A stretch of 64,000 nucleotides of DNA from Antedon mediterranea (GCF_964355755.1 NC_092675.1:6544312-6608311), one strand, 5' to 3'; counted from the first letter of the stretch, positions 17,567 to 28,621 are shown. A program made the numbers and translations. The notes: generated by a model from the sequence alone, not told the origin.

Positions 17567-17874
17567 GTACATAAGTTGGGGACCCCATGTGAAAGATAGC
17601 CTGGGCTACTTCCTAAATATAACTAAATCTAACTCTCTAAATAATCTCTCTCTCACTATAAATTAAAAGAAGTAGCTCAGGGGATTCGAACCCCATACAT
17701 CGACATGTACATCCATAGTCTAATCCACTCGACTACATACAGTAGACGGCTCGACAGAAAGCATTTGCATTAGCGAATTGTAGTTAGCTCAATTCTTACG
17801 TCACACCTTATGGATGACTAATGATTATTCATGTTTATTTTGTGACGTTTCATTAGGGGTCCCAACTTATGTAC
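17567..17874. mobile_element. TIR element with a tRNA-like centre
   Basis: Ends GTACATAAGTTGGGGACCCC and GGGGTCCCAACTTATGTAC. In the middle (about 17675-17750, minus strand) lie GGGGTTCGAATCCCC (B-box-like) and GTCGAGTGGATTAGACT (A-box-like). Words from it recur at 1963-2018 (GGGATTCGAACAC, TTTGCATTAGCGAATTGTAG). Confidence 0.68.
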
Positions 17875-18899
17875 AAAAAGAAATATTGCGTACGGGACAC
17901 ATGAATTGAAACGCTTAAAAAATATATCTGTGATTTTAAGAGTAAAATTTACATAAAACACACCTGTTGGCATAAAAAGAAGATATACAAGAATAGCATT
18001 TTGATACCATGCATACTGAAATAGATTGTAATAGCATAATTTTCACTTTGAAATGTGGTTGTACTGTTATGTTTTAGATATATTTATTATAACAATAATA
18101 CTGTGAATGGTATTAGGGCTTTTCTTTTATTGCAAAATTTAGAAAATTCATTATAAATACTGTACATTTTGTTTGTGTATCAGTGTATCTAGAAATGTTC
18201 TCAACTGAAAGCTTTACATAAAATAGTTTTCTTCTTTAGAAAAAAATAAAATAATTTTACAATGTATGATTTGGAAAAAATCGAAACCAAAACAAGAAGC
18301 ATGCAAACATCAACACAACACAACATTTTTAAAAAACAGGTAAAGAAACAAATATTCTAACATTGTTGTTGCTAATACAGTATTCTCAAATGACATTACT
18401 AGACTACTTAATTAGTAAAAATTTAAACATAAAACATAATAAGGTAATCCTATCTAAAATGAACGTAAACAACAACAATTAAGCAATTTGTTTTTGTCAT
18501 GAAATACACCTGTTTATGTAAATGTACACCTTATAATGGACATTTGGCAAGTAAAATTTACATAAAATACACCTTTGGGCGTAAAAAAAGTAAGATATTT
18601 AAAGGCCAGGGATGTGTACACTTGTATTATGAAGGACACTTGGCAAGCATATTAATATAATATACAACTGTAATGGACATTTGAATTAAAACAATTAAAA
18701 AAATATAGTGCATCTGATTTTGACAATAAAATTTACCAAATAAAAACATGATTGTGTGTGGGTGTGGGTAATTGAGTTGCATATCATTCGTGTGATTATT
18801 GCCTCAACGTTTTATTGCAAGTTCTGCAGAAGTAACAATGGTTATTGTTTTCAAATTCAGTGGCTATATTAACCATCTAAACACTCTTCCCATATCTAA

Positions 18900-19033
18900 A
18901 AGCTCTGTCTACACTACCACCAAACTATGCGACAATAAAAAAAAAGTTGTTCCCATATATGGGAGACATCATATCACTACCATATTTGGGCACACTTTTT
19001 TGTCAAACTAGTTTGATAGTGTAGACAGAGCTT
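18900..19033. mobile_element. Common-family MITE, copy 3
   Basis: Both ends present, inner boxes TCCCATATATGGG and CACTACCATATTTGGGCAC. Between REXO2 and SKP2. Confidence 0.9.
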
Positions 19034-19089
19034 AAGTAAATTTTACAACTTGAATATTTATTGACTTAAGCGAAATACTTATTTAATAT

Positions 19090-19475
19090 CACACTTAAGC
19101 AGATTTTCCACTAGGCGAAATTTGTTAGCGCGAATCCAACGTTTTGAAGAGAAAAAAATCGCCTACTCTCTTTCCACTACATGAGTGAATAGCTGTGACG
19201 TTTCTTGCATGGTTGCTGAGCTTTTCAATTCGCATGTGCTCATGAAGGCGTCGTAGCTCATTTCTTGAGCTCTGATTGGTTGCGCAATATTTCGCTTCGC
19301 AAAAAGTAGAAACAACTCGAACTAGTAAATTTCGCTGCAGCGAAAAAATCAAACGAACTAGAATTTGTTGCAGAAGGGTGTAAGGCATACAGAAACTGGA
19401 ATACGCATGCGCATAGCATGACGCTTTCGATTCGCGTGAACAAATTCAACTAGTGGGAAATCGGCTGTAAGTGTG
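19090..19475. mobile_element. TIR element just downstream of the SKP2 stop
   Basis: Left CACACTTAAGCAGATTTTCC and right (inverse) CACACTTACAGCCGATTTCC, followed inward by matching CACTAG, GAAT(T)TTGTT and CGCGAATC words: about 45 bp of inverted terminus. The interior is relatively GC-rich with GCGAA words. Confidence 0.78.
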
Positions 19476-19516
19476 TTTGATGAATACTGCCAGATGACAG
19501 CCTCTTCTGTATTGTT

Positions 19517-19706
19517 TTAATCCCAGCATTTGACATCCCAGATTGAGTTCTTGTGTGCTGCACGTGTTGTTGGACGTGCAATCACCGAGAATGGGCACTT
19601 GTTGATACGCAGTTTGGGCATGAATGCCTTAAGATGGTCAAGGGTTTGCTGATCGACAATTCCGAATACGTCAAGTGCTTCTAGATGGGCCATAGATTTA
19701 AATTTA
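19517..19706 (-). CDS. SKP2: SKP2 exon 8, C-terminal cap and stop
   Basis: 190 nt, acceptor CAACAG, stop TAA at 19517-19519. Encodes LEALDVFGIVDQQTLDHLK, FSVIARPTT and IWDVKC, matching human TLQVFGIV, FTTIARPT and IWGIKC. A TIR element starts about 40 bp beyond the stop, so it probably lies in the 3' UTR. Confidence 0.95.
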
Positions 19707-22700
19707 CTGTTGAAAATAAAAGAAACAGTATTTAATATAACACAATTTGAATTAGTACTAAATAAGTACTAAATAACTAAAATGACTACTATTTGTGTAT
19801 TCAATCAACAGCCGCTTCATCATTAAGGATAGTTGAGAGATTATTAAATAAGGCAGCGCTTCGATTTTGGCTGTAGTTAATTTTAAGCTGGCTAATGAGC
19901 TATACCAAGCCCCAGACGTTTTTGTCGAACAAATAAAATTGAAAGTAATAGACGGGACACACTACATGTTGGTTTTTGAATATGCAAGTCGCCAGCCTAG
20001 TGATGTGCCAAAATATGGTAGTGATATTCCCAAATATGGTAGTGATATGATGATCATCATCATATATCATCATGTCTATATATGGGCACATCACATTTTG
20101 TTGTCACATAAAGTTTGATAGTTTAGACATATAAATGTGTAAAAATGCCTTACAGAAGTGAGTATTTCTCAATATCATAACACCTGCTTAATGAAATGTG
20201 TTTTAGGTCCTTTAATCCTTGGACAATCACACTCACAGATTCTGTTGTCAGACTGGAGTCGCTGAGATCAAGATCAAGCAGGTTCGGGCAGTTCTCTACA
20301 AGCTTTGCGACTTCTGCAAAATATTTTAACAAATGTGTTACTTTACACAGATATTACACTATGGCCCATTCCTATTAAGAAGACACTTGCTTCGCTCAAT
20401 TTCTAAGCTTTTAATTTAGTTAGTTTATTTACTACACTGTACTGTAATTTCTGTTACAAGTTACACATTTAGTAATAAAAATCATGTATTACATTTAAAT
20501 GGGAAAGTTAATAATCAAGATGTTTGGTACTGCATCTGTATTTTCATATTTTATTATTGTTTAAAGGTTTGCATGGCGTATAAACATTTTAAAGTTTGCA
20601 GTACAACATGCGATGGGAAAAACAATTGTTTTTTTTTTATTTTCTCTTCTGGACGGAGACCAGAGCAAGATTTACCCCTAAAAATCACTCTAATGGCCTA
20701 TATACTGTATACATTATTTTCTATGGGAAAGTAATACAGCCAACTCTCCCAATACTGGACACCTTTTTTGGGTCGGCCAAATATGTCTGGTTTATTGGAA
20801 AGTCTGGTATGCGGAATGTGTGTTTTAATGGTAAAAATTTGGGACCTTTTTTCTTTAAAAAAAAGTCTGGTATTGGGAGAGTTTCTGGTTTTCAGAGTCC
20901 GGTATTGGGAGAGTTGACTAAAATATACAGATATTTGACTCTTCCAGAATAATCTAACTTTATAATACATACTGAGATCATTCATCCAAAATCGATATCC
21001 ACTTAGATTAAGATGCTTCAACGATGGGTAAGGCATCAGGAAAAATGGAAGTAAACACTGTGCAGACGTCAGCTTACAACACGATAGATTTAAAGAACGT
21101 AAGCTGTGCAAACAAAATGGTATATAATTATAATAAAATTGTTAATAAATAAAATTTAATAATAAAAAATAAATAAAATCTAATATTAAATCATTCATTC
21201 ATGTATTCAATTGGTCGGATGTTTGCCCTATCTAACAACAGGATGCTGAGCTCTGGAGATCAAAGGTTTTATCTGCGGCTTCTACATGATCAGTTCCACG
21301 TCCCTTAACAGACAATGTGCACCGCAGAGAATATGTACATAGTACTGTTCTACTATAAGTACATTGAGAACAAACAATTTTCAAGTAGTTCTCGGTTGTG
21401 AGACTCAAACCCATGACCTCCAGATCACTAGCCTGGCGCTCATGCTCAAGCTTGTGCTAGGGGTTATTATTTGTTGTCAGGTAATTCAACGTTTTCAAGT
21501 AATTCTATCATAAATCCTCTATTCATTTATGGGTAGCTTGGTTAAACTAATTTGAAATGAAAATTTATTTATTTATTAAAAATTATATTAGATTAGATCA
21601 TGGACCTACAGATCTACAATTTTATAGGTTCATGATTGGGTATATTAACGGTCACTGACAGACAGACGTAACTAAGAAATAATTTTAAGGTAGTTTCCAC
21701 ATGGCTTTTGAATAACAGAAACATCAAACACTTTTATTATCATTATGTTTAAAAATTTGTACCAAAAATTTACCTTTTGCACCAAAAAATTTGAAAAAAG
21801 GCTTTCTCCGTAAGTCCAGTACACATACCGAGGTTAATGTCTTCTAATGTGTTACAAGATAGTCTTGCGATCACTGATATAAGGTTGTCATTTACGTTGG
21901 CGCTTTCCAAGCTAAGCTTGCGTAGCTTATTGCAACGGGACAACAAATGGTACAGGATTTGGTCATCATCTATCTTACAGTTGGACAAGTCTAGGTATTC
22001 TATGGCAAGTTTTGGTTGATTTGAGTTTAGTTGGCTGTTGGAAAAACTATAGAGAATTAACACACAGAAGATAAACAAGATATAAAACAGCACTGAAAGC
22101 ACCAAAGTTACTGTACTGATCGGGTATAAGCTAACCTCGCATATACGGCCATACAACATTGAAAAAGTGGTTCTCGTCAGATCACCGAAGTTAAGCAATG
22201 TTGGGCCCGGTTGTATTCTGAATGAGAGACTGTCTGGAATCGCAGTGGGTGCTGTATATTCCCAGGGGTCCCAAGTCTACCGCTACTCGCGGTAGTCTAC
22301 CGCTTTTAGTACCCATCTACCGCGCTACCGCTATCTCGACGTTTTCTACCGCATTTTGATTTTTTTACCGCATTTTCAAATTTCCCCATATTTTTGGCCA
22401 AATTGATTTACGGTTACACCCAGGCTCAGCCCAGGTCAACAATAGTCAATAAATAACCAGACAAAAGTGAGGCAGGATGTTGAAACAATGTCTATTCATG
22501 CAGTCTCCGTGGTCTATTATTGAATTTTTATTTGTATGCACAGTGCCTTTGTTAAACCGTAACAATAATATTATAAACATGCACGGTAGCACGGTACTAC
22601 ACGCCGGACGTAGAAAAAAAAAACCAACCAACCGTGAATCAATCACGTGGTCACCGGAATACGCGATTATCAATTTTGGGAGGATCCAAGTTTTACTAAA

Positions 22701-25700
22701 TAAACGCTCTTTGATTACACAGTGGTTGAGACACGTTTTTAATAGTTATTACATTTTTAAACACCCTCATAATTAATGGACTCTACCAATGTTGATCCGC
22801 TGCAAAAAGAACAACAGATCGCACATCGCACGAGGTTGTTGAGGCGGTGTTTTATTTGGTTTTACTGTACGATCCGATAATACGAACATGTTAAAATGAT
22901 TTAAAAGGCATGGATTCGCCAAGCAAGTAGGCCTAGGTTTTACCTAAGATTGTCGTAAGCTCTTTTGTTCAAACTTGTTATTTATATAGCAATAATCCAC
23001 CCGTTCCGGCATACACGCTAGGCCTCTATTCTAGCCTAGCTAGGCCTACTCCTCGGACCTTGATCGATGTGGATGGTGGGGAATTTCCTAGCGATAAGAA
23101 ATCGGCGAAATAGCTCATAAACGGCCTACATTTTAATGTTATATCTTTAATGCCAGTGTAATTACGTATGGATAAAACAATATAAAACTCAATGTTTTTC
23201 ATCTGAAATAATATGTTAACTCGCGTAATGTAGCATAAGACGGATTCGGAATAGTTATTTCTTTTTATTATAATAATTAATATTATTTTTTTTTTTTTGG
23301 GTTTTAAAATGGTAGCTAGCTAGGGCCTAGTAGAAGCCCTAGGCTAGGCCTGTGCCTAAAAAAAAATGAGTAAATTCTATTGGGCAATACTATCATGTGT
23401 TTATTGTACATTATGTAATTAAGTTAAATTATTTTATATACTGGATTTTAGTTAAAATACAGTATATATTTTTTAAATTCTTTGTACTGAGGATGTGTCC
23501 ATAAAAAAAAAATAAAATGTAAAAATACTGATGGATAAACCTATGTAAAAATTAAGCCAACTTATGTGTAAATATTGTATATACTGTATATTATGCAACA
23601 TATTTAGTTAATTAATTAAGAGACGTAAACGACACGCGTGTTGATTTTCGATTCCCCGCGCGTTGACTTTCGACGCCCCGACGAATTGAATGTGGTTCAC
23701 GACAAAATCTCCTGCGAATGGACTTTCCCAAGTTGGGACCTCTGTATTCCGGAGAGTGATGGTGATGATGTATAATGATAATATCAGACTAGCATGTGAT
23801 AGGCATGGGTTCGAGTCTATCTGTACCATATTAACTGTATCCTTAGGCAAGATGCTTTACTCTTATTGTCTCGTCCTTCAGATGGGACTTAAATATTAGA
23901 CGAAAAAAATAAATAAACACAACACAAGTGATTTGATAGACCACAATCTGATGGATCATCCTGTCATTCACTTGCATTGCGCTTACAGCCTAAAGCTCTG
24001 TCTACACTATCAAACTTTATTATGACTAAAAAATGTGATGTGCCCATATATGGACTTGATGATGTCATATCAACACCATAGTTGGGCATATCAACACCAT
24101 ATTTGGGGACATCATGCTTTTTTTTGTCAAAGTAGTTTGATAGTGTAGACAGAGCTTTACATGCATCCAGGTGGCATAGTAAATACTATAAAACTCAAAA
24201 CAATTATGTATTTATTACCAGACAGGCTATGCTTTATAATTAAATAGAGCATTTCAGACTATATTTTACACATTTTTGCCTTTCCTTAAAAACCAAGCTT
24301 AAGTACTGTTCTAGCAAGCCTAAATATCTGTTTACATGTACTTACCATATTTGTTTGTAACTTCGTTTTCTAAGTGAGTACCCATTTGGCCGATGTGTTA
24401 AGGAACCCTCAATGCTTGCCTGGGCAAGTTTCACTGCAACGCAGCCCCTCTCAAGTACTTTCCCAAGCGTTCCCGATGAGAAATGATATCCGGTTAAATT
24501 AATCTTTCTCCACAAACTATCATCATATCTAAAAATGAGGAAAGGAAAATTTTAAACAAAAAGTAATTTTATTGTGCAGAGATGTGCCTGAACACAACAT
24601 TTTAACAATATGGACCTCATAATTTAATGGAGTGGTCGTTGACCACATATCTATCTGTATTTTCATTTTGGTGAAGATCTTGTAATTACTTTTTGAGTAA
24701 TCCTGCTAACAAACACGATCGATTACATATACCTCCTTGGCGGAGGTAAATAATCTGCACACAGTGCCCAGTTTTTAAGGTGTAGATCATTTATGGCCGA
24801 TTTTAAGGAGTGGAAAAGAAATTTTTTTTCCAGTTCATTACAGTTGCCAGTATTATTAAGGTGTTAAAAGTTGTTAATTATATAAATAGGATCCCAATTT
24901 ACCCCACCCTAGTACTAGTAGGAAGTACACCTATTAGAACAATAGGCAGTTTGTGTATGTATTGTCTTACCAAACAATGAGAGTACTGTATGATTCATTT
25001 ATAAAAAAGTTCCTTTGTTATGATTGGTTTATTGCTAAAAATACAAAGATGAAAATGAATGATCACTTTCATTATTGTTTAAAGATGTATTGTCCCCCTG
25101 AAAAAATAATGTTTTTAATTTTTGTTGTTGAATATGCCATTTTAATGTCACATAATAGTTACCCACTTTGAACAAAAATTGAATCGAAAACAAAAAATGT
25201 ATTTACCTGAAAAAAACTAATTTAAAGCAAAAAATAGTCAAATTGGCTGCCAGCCAATGTTTTTTGGTTGAATTTGACCATTTATTTTGTCATTTTATAT
25301 TAGAAAACATTATTTTTTTTACGGAAGGGATTATTAACCTGATTAAAACTACAAAATAACCTATTCAAAGTCTGATTTAATTAATTTTCATTTTTCTTGT
25401 TTTTGGGGGACAATACATCTTTAAACGAAAAATCTAAGCATTTTTAAAAACTTACGCTAATGTTCTCCATCTTTTACACACACCAGCACAACTAAGAAGG
25501 GACGGTATTGGTAGCCATTTCAGAATTGAAAGGATCACTTCATCTGTTAGGGTCTTGAATATAGTTTTGGACGGAATGGCTTTCTTTACACGTTGGCAAC
25601 TGCAAGTCTGTCCAGTGTGGTCATGGACAGGAAAATTACGTACTGGAGACGGCGTTGACGTTATATCGTAAACATCTACCTGTTTAGATGCTGTATGCAC

Positions 25701-27686
25701 AGACTGTAAAGTGAAATAACTAGATTTAATTCATCACTAATGACGAATTATAGGTTATATGCATTGATTTAAATAAAAGATAATTGATTTTAAAAGATAA
25801 TTGATTGATTGATTGATTTTGTCAGATTCTTTAATTATTTATAATATATGAAAGATAGAATCTTGCTAACGCAAATACAATAGCCGGTATCCAATCAAAC
25901 ACCCCTCCGCGCATAATGTAATAAACCACTCTTGTTACATAATAATATTAAAGACATGTACTCTTTCTCTAGATTTCATTATAAATATAAATCATGCGTA
26001 TAATCTAAACACTAAGAAATAAGTATATAAATGATACCATTAATGCTGCACTATCAAACTAGTTTGACAAAAAAGTGTGATGATGTGCCTAAATATGGTA
26101 CTGTGATAAACTCAAATATGTTAGTCCATATATGGGCACATCACATTTGTTTTGTCGCATAAAGTTTGATAGTGTAGACAGAGCTTAAGGGCCTATAACT
26201 TTTAAATTAAGGTGCAGAACTGACCTACTGTATCATTTGCATTGTAATTTTTTTTAATCCACTAAGTCTACAACTAGAGTCAAATGATTGTATTAATTAA
26301 ATTAGGTATATTTTATTTGATAATCTGCAAAGCTCTGTCTATACTATCACTAGTTTGACAAAAAAAAAGTGTGATGTGCTACAAACTGGTAGTGGTATTG
26401 CTCAATGGTAGTGATATGACATCATCATGTCAATATATGGATACCACACTAGTTTGTTTATACTCACAGGAGGGGGTGATTTTGATTTTGAATCTTCTTC
26501 ATCATCAGATAAACTAGGCTTTAGTACTTCTACACCAAGATCCTTGTATAGTTCACTTTGGACAGGTTCAGAAATAAATCTCATAAGCCTACAAAAAAGA
26601 TACCTCTTTAAAGAAAACAGTGTCATAGAGTGTTAAATGTTTACCATGGAGGAAACACTTATTACATATTCTATTATTGTTAATTTAGAAAACAAAGCAG
26701 CTTTGCTTAAATGAGATTTATATTGCTGTATTGTTGTCTAGATCTATGAACTTTAACGATTCGTCCATATCATTGCGACGTTAAATGGGATGAATAATCC
26801 TGCTAAAAGAAAACTTTGTGTACTAGGGTGGATTCAACTTAACACTGGCCGTATTATATTTAATGCCTGTAAATAGGCCTGTACTGTAGAGTTTATGTAG
26901 TTGACAAGCAGAAGTAGTATTTTAAAGACCAATATTGGTTCGTTTTTTCCAGAAAATAATCATTACAAACCAGTCAAATGAATCTAAATTTGCATAAATA
27001 AGTGAGGGTTTTTAAATTGACCAATCAATATGTTTTCTGCCGACGATGGAACTCTAAAAAAGGTGAATGAAAATTATGACTAGGCCTATGAATAAATTCA
27101 TGATGGTAAGGTGTAAAAAACATGCCTATGACAAACATTATTAATAATATTTATATAGGCCTACCTAGCCTAGTATATTTATTATAGGAAATAAAAACAG
27201 TCACCTCTAGCCTAGCCTATTTCCAATTTAGACTGACAGGGCGAGTACGTATGTAAATAAATCATTAAATGTTAACATGGGGCATGGCAACTTGCTTGAC
27301 TATACTAGCTAGCCTCGGGACCACCCGGCCCATGGCCTTCTACACTATACTAGCACTAAATTCCTACAGTACTCTACTGCTAAGCCTAAATAGCTAGGCC
27401 TAGGCTAGTAATAGAAGACTAGCATGGTGGGCTCTAGGTCTAGCTACGCTAGGACTAGGGGCTCTAGGTCTAGCTACGCTAGGACTAGGTAGTAGCAACA
27501 GGGAGGGGGGTTTTTACCGCAGCAGCCTCTACTACATACTAGCCTAGCCTAGGCCTACTACTAACTTAGTAGACTAGCACTATTGTACAACTAAATAACC
27601 TACTTGTTTTCAAGTTCAATTGATTCGCTACGTTTACGCGTTCGTTTTCTTCCAGCAGCATGGCTTACCTTCTTTCGACTCGCCAT
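19517..27686 (-). CDS. SKP2: SKP2 F-box/leucine-rich-repeat protein, complete spliced gene
   Basis: SKP2 is the substrate receptor of the SCF-SKP2 ubiquitin ligase, which with Cks1 targets p27-type CDK inhibitors and drives S-phase entry. Eight exons (minus strand): 27604-27686, 26468-26588, 25456-25703, 24382-24528, 21774-22034, 20973-21103, 20154-20313 and 19517-19706. All junctions are GT-AG with matching phase; total 1341 nt, 446 aa (human 424). Order: basic N-terminus (RKKVSHAAGRKRTRKR, possible nuclear signal), acidic linker, F-box at about 116-160 (GVCKRW core, then SLWRKINLTG), then leucine-rich repeats (IEYLDLSNC, LRSLNLSCC, LLDLDLSDS, LKHISLSRCYDI) and the C-terminal cap with FGIVDQQTLDHLK and FSVIARPT. 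It ends at IWDVKC plus two residues, lacking the human C-terminal extension. The gene is tail-to-tail with REXO2. Confidence 0.96.
19997..20130. mobile_element. Common-family MITE, copy 4
   Basis: Left terminus lost, right half intact. In SKP2 intron 7, about 24 bp past the exon 7 donor. Confidence 0.8.
20154..20313 (-). CDS. SKP2: SKP2 exon 7, leucine-rich repeats
   Basis: 160 nt, acceptor TTTGCAG, donor GTAAGG. Encodes CPNLLDLDLSDSSLT and LKHISLSRCYDI, near-identical in layout to human CPNLVHLDLSDS and LQHLSLSRCYDI. Confidence 0.96.
20737..20920. mobile_element. pogo-like MITE, copy C
   Basis: CAGCCAACTCTCCCAATACT to GGTATTGGGAGAGTTGACT, with the terminus repeated once inside. In SKP2 intron 6. 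Confidence 0.87.
20973..21103 (-). CDS. SKP2: SKP2 exon 6, leucine-rich repeats
   Basis: 131 nt, acceptor GCACAG, donor GTATGT. Encodes LRSLNLSCCKLTSAQ and LKHLNLSGYRFWMNDL, matching LNLSGYRKNL of human SKP2. Confidence 0.94.
21774..22034 (-). CDS. SKP2: SKP2 exon 5, leucine-rich repeats
   Basis: 261 nt, acceptor CCAACAG, donor GTAAAT. Three repeats: IEYLDLSNCKI, LRKLSLESANV and LEDINLGMCTGL. Confidence 0.94.
22140..22262 (+). repeat. 5S-rRNA-derived sequence (5S head of a chimeric SINE)
   Basis: Runs collinear with animal 5S rRNA over nearly its full length: TACGGCCATAC near the start, GTTCTCGTCAGATCACCGAAG (region 22171-22191), AAGTTAAGCAATG, TTGGGCCCGG and GTGGGTGCTGTAT near the end. The middle promoter region is altered (GAATGAGAGACTG instead of the usual GGATGGGTGACC), so it is not a functional 5S gene. 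After removing the hAT-like insertion it is directly followed by a tRNA-derived SINE at 23751. Confidence 0.82.
22263..23744. mobile_element. hAT-like element, 1.48 kb, in SKP2 intron 4
   Basis: Left end CAGGGGTCCCAAGT, right end inverse CAGAGGTCCCAACT, flanked by a 6-bp repeat TATTCC (22257-22262 and 23745-23750). CAGGG-type ends fit hAT elements, some groups of which make 6-bp duplications. Just inside the left end is a run of CTACCGC words (22277-22370), possibly subterminal binding repeats. No transposase is recognisable. Confidence 0.55.
22277..22370. repeat. Degenerate TACCGC repeat cluster
   Basis: About eight TACCGC words, one pair forming the small palindrome ACCGC-TACTC-GCGGT. The cluster is strikingly GC-rich for its surroundings and lies at the left end of the hAT-like element. 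Confidence 0.8.
23751..23905 (+). repeat. tRNA-derived SINE, right part of the split chimeric element
   Basis: Contains ACTAGCATGTGATAGGCATG and GGGTTCGAGTCT (pol III B box), then TATCCTTAGGCAAGATGCTT and CAGATGGGACTTAAA. The same order occurs at 968-1215. Its left neighbour, before the hAT-like insertion, was the 5S-like sequence. Confidence 0.72.
23993..24157. mobile_element. Common-family MITE, copy 5, with TA duplication
   Basis: Full-length: AAGCTCTGTCTACACTATCA ... GTGTAGACAGAGCTT, with TA directly on both sides. Inner box duplicated (two CATATCAACACCATA words). Confidence 0.92.
24382..24528 (-). CDS. SKP2: SKP2 exon 4
   Basis: 147 nt, acceptor TTTTTAG, donor GTACTC (weak). Encodes YDDSLWRKINLTG, matching SDESLWQTLDLTG that follows the human F-box. 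Confidence 0.93.
24640..24752. repeat. Inverted copy of the ACCTC-CGAGGT repeat
   Basis: GACCACATATCTATCTGTAT, then GAGTAATCCTGCTAACAAAC and ATACCTCCTTGGCGGAGGT match 15531-15668 in reverse. In SKP2 intron 3. Confidence 0.8.
25083..25420. mobile_element. TTAA-flanked MITE, copy 1
   Basis: Ends AGATGTATTGTCCCCC and its inverse GGGGGACAATACATCT, bounded by TTAA on both sides (25079-25082, 25421-25424). The middle contains TTGGCTGCCAGCCAA. In SKP2 intron 3. Confidence 0.85.
25456..25703 (-). CDS. SKP2: SKP2 exon 3, F-box
   Basis: 248 nt, acceptor TTTACAG, donor GTAAGT. Encodes the F-box, with LTDEVILSILKWLPIPSLL and CAGVCKRWRTLA. The F-box binds SKP1. Confidence 0.96.
26047..26186. mobile_element. 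Common-family MITE, copy 6
   Basis: Right end complete; left end begins at CACTATCAAACTAG. In SKP2 intron 2. Confidence 0.87.
26329..26455. mobile_element. Common-family MITE, copy 7, damaged
   Basis: Left end complete, right end lost near the donor of SKP2 exon 2 (26468). Copies 6 and 7 are only about 140 bp apart. Confidence 0.75.
26468..26588 (-). CDS. SKP2: SKP2 exon 2, acidic/serine-rich linker
   Basis: 121 nt, acceptor TTGTAG, donor GTGAGT. Encodes LMRFISEPVQSELYK and SDDEEDSKSKSPPPV. A damaged MITE copy lies about 12 bp inside the following intron. Confidence 0.85.
27431..27490. repeat. Two perfect 30-bp tandem copies
   Basis: GCTCTAGGTCTAGCTACGCT plus AGGACTAGGG is repeated at 27431-27460 and 27461-27490, in SKP2 intron 1. 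Confidence 0.92.
27604..27686 (-). CDS. SKP2: SKP2 exon 1 (start codon)
   Basis: 83 nt. ATG at 27684-27686 begins MASRKK and a cluster of Arg/Lys; donor GTAGGT. No conserved domain, but phase joins exactly to exon 2. Confidence 0.82.
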
Positions 27687-27997
27687 TTTTTATTAAATGA
27701 TAAACTTTTCGCGCTGTTTCAGGTTCGCGTGTGTGCGTGTGACAAGTCAATGAATGAATGACGTAAATTCTAAATTTAGCTAACAAAAAAAATAAATAAA
27801 CAATCTATCAATGATTGTCATGATTGTGTTTTTGAGATGTTTGTTTAGAGATCCCACTGTTTTATTTGATTTCCCTTTTGATTCTAATTATTTTGTGCAT
27901 TATATTATTTTTTTTGTTAATCTTTATAAATTCTATTTATTTAATTTTAAGTGTTATAATATGTTTATGTCCGGTCATGTATGTTTGTATGGCCTCT

Positions 27998-28065
27998 ATT
28001 TCTAATGATCATCTTCAGATGGACCACCCTCGTAAAATATTACAAGATACAAGAAACTTTATTTG
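27998..28065 (+). repeat. Probable LINE 3' end, second fragment
   Basis: See 7815-7950; same word order, opposite strand. Lies upstream of SKP2 exon 1. Confidence 0.45.
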
Positions 28066-28513
28066 TCTTTGCAATCAAAGGGCGAGAATCCAAAATCGTT
28101 CAACCGTGAACCCTCATAGACTCTTCTTTTCCCAGATGTTTTTTGGGTCCAACAGCTGGGATCTATAAATTATAGAAAAGTTTACAAAGCCGAAACTGTC
28201 GGCCTTAGATACTATAACTGCTGCCTGCTTTAGCTTATGAATGAGTAGTCCTCATGGAACGTAGCTGGCTAGAGCAGCAGCGTGAAATAATGTTAGTGTT
28301 TCTGAAACTCAGCATTTAAAAACTGATTGAGAATGATTGAATGATGGCAGACGCATGAGAATGATGACATGAAGGAGGTGTTAATTTGAAGTCGAGTTTA
28401 TTGAGAATTATTATAGAGTCCACAAAGCAACATAATAGCATAAAAAAGTAACAGTGCACATTGATACAAATACATTCAAATGGTTCTCTATAATACTAAG
28501 ATTATGAAAGATT

Positions 28514-28621
28514 TAAGCTCTGTCTACCCTATCAAACTATTTTGACAAAAAAAGCGGCCAAATATGGTAGTGATATACACATTTTGTTGTCACATAAAGT
28601 TTGATAGTGTAGACATATCTT
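28514..28621. mobile_element. Common-family MITE, copy 8, short
   Basis: Both ends present but the middle is deleted (about 108 bp). Confidence 0.85.

Larger units (their letters stand above)
16163..18899. other. Intergenic stretch between REXO2 and SKP2, left part
   Basis: Convergent 3' ends of REXO2 and SKP2 meet in this AT-rich region. Apart from the two elements listed within it (16975-17119, 17567-17874), only duplicated AT-rich words (around 17340-17480 and 18400-18540) are seen. Confidence 0.5.

Noticed and set aside
22140-22262. Functional 5S rRNA gene
   Set aside because: The intermediate promoter element and other conserved bases are changed, and there is no terminator T-run directly after it.
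22446-22776. Overlapping open frames on both strands in the hAT-like element
   Set aside because: Short, no recognisable domain, and lying inside a transposon; likely chance.
27811-28168. Hydrophobic plus-strand frames of 64 and 100 codons
   Set aside because: Composition of AT-rich DNA (Phe/Ile/Leu/Tyr), overlapping a LINE-like tail; not a membrane protein gene.
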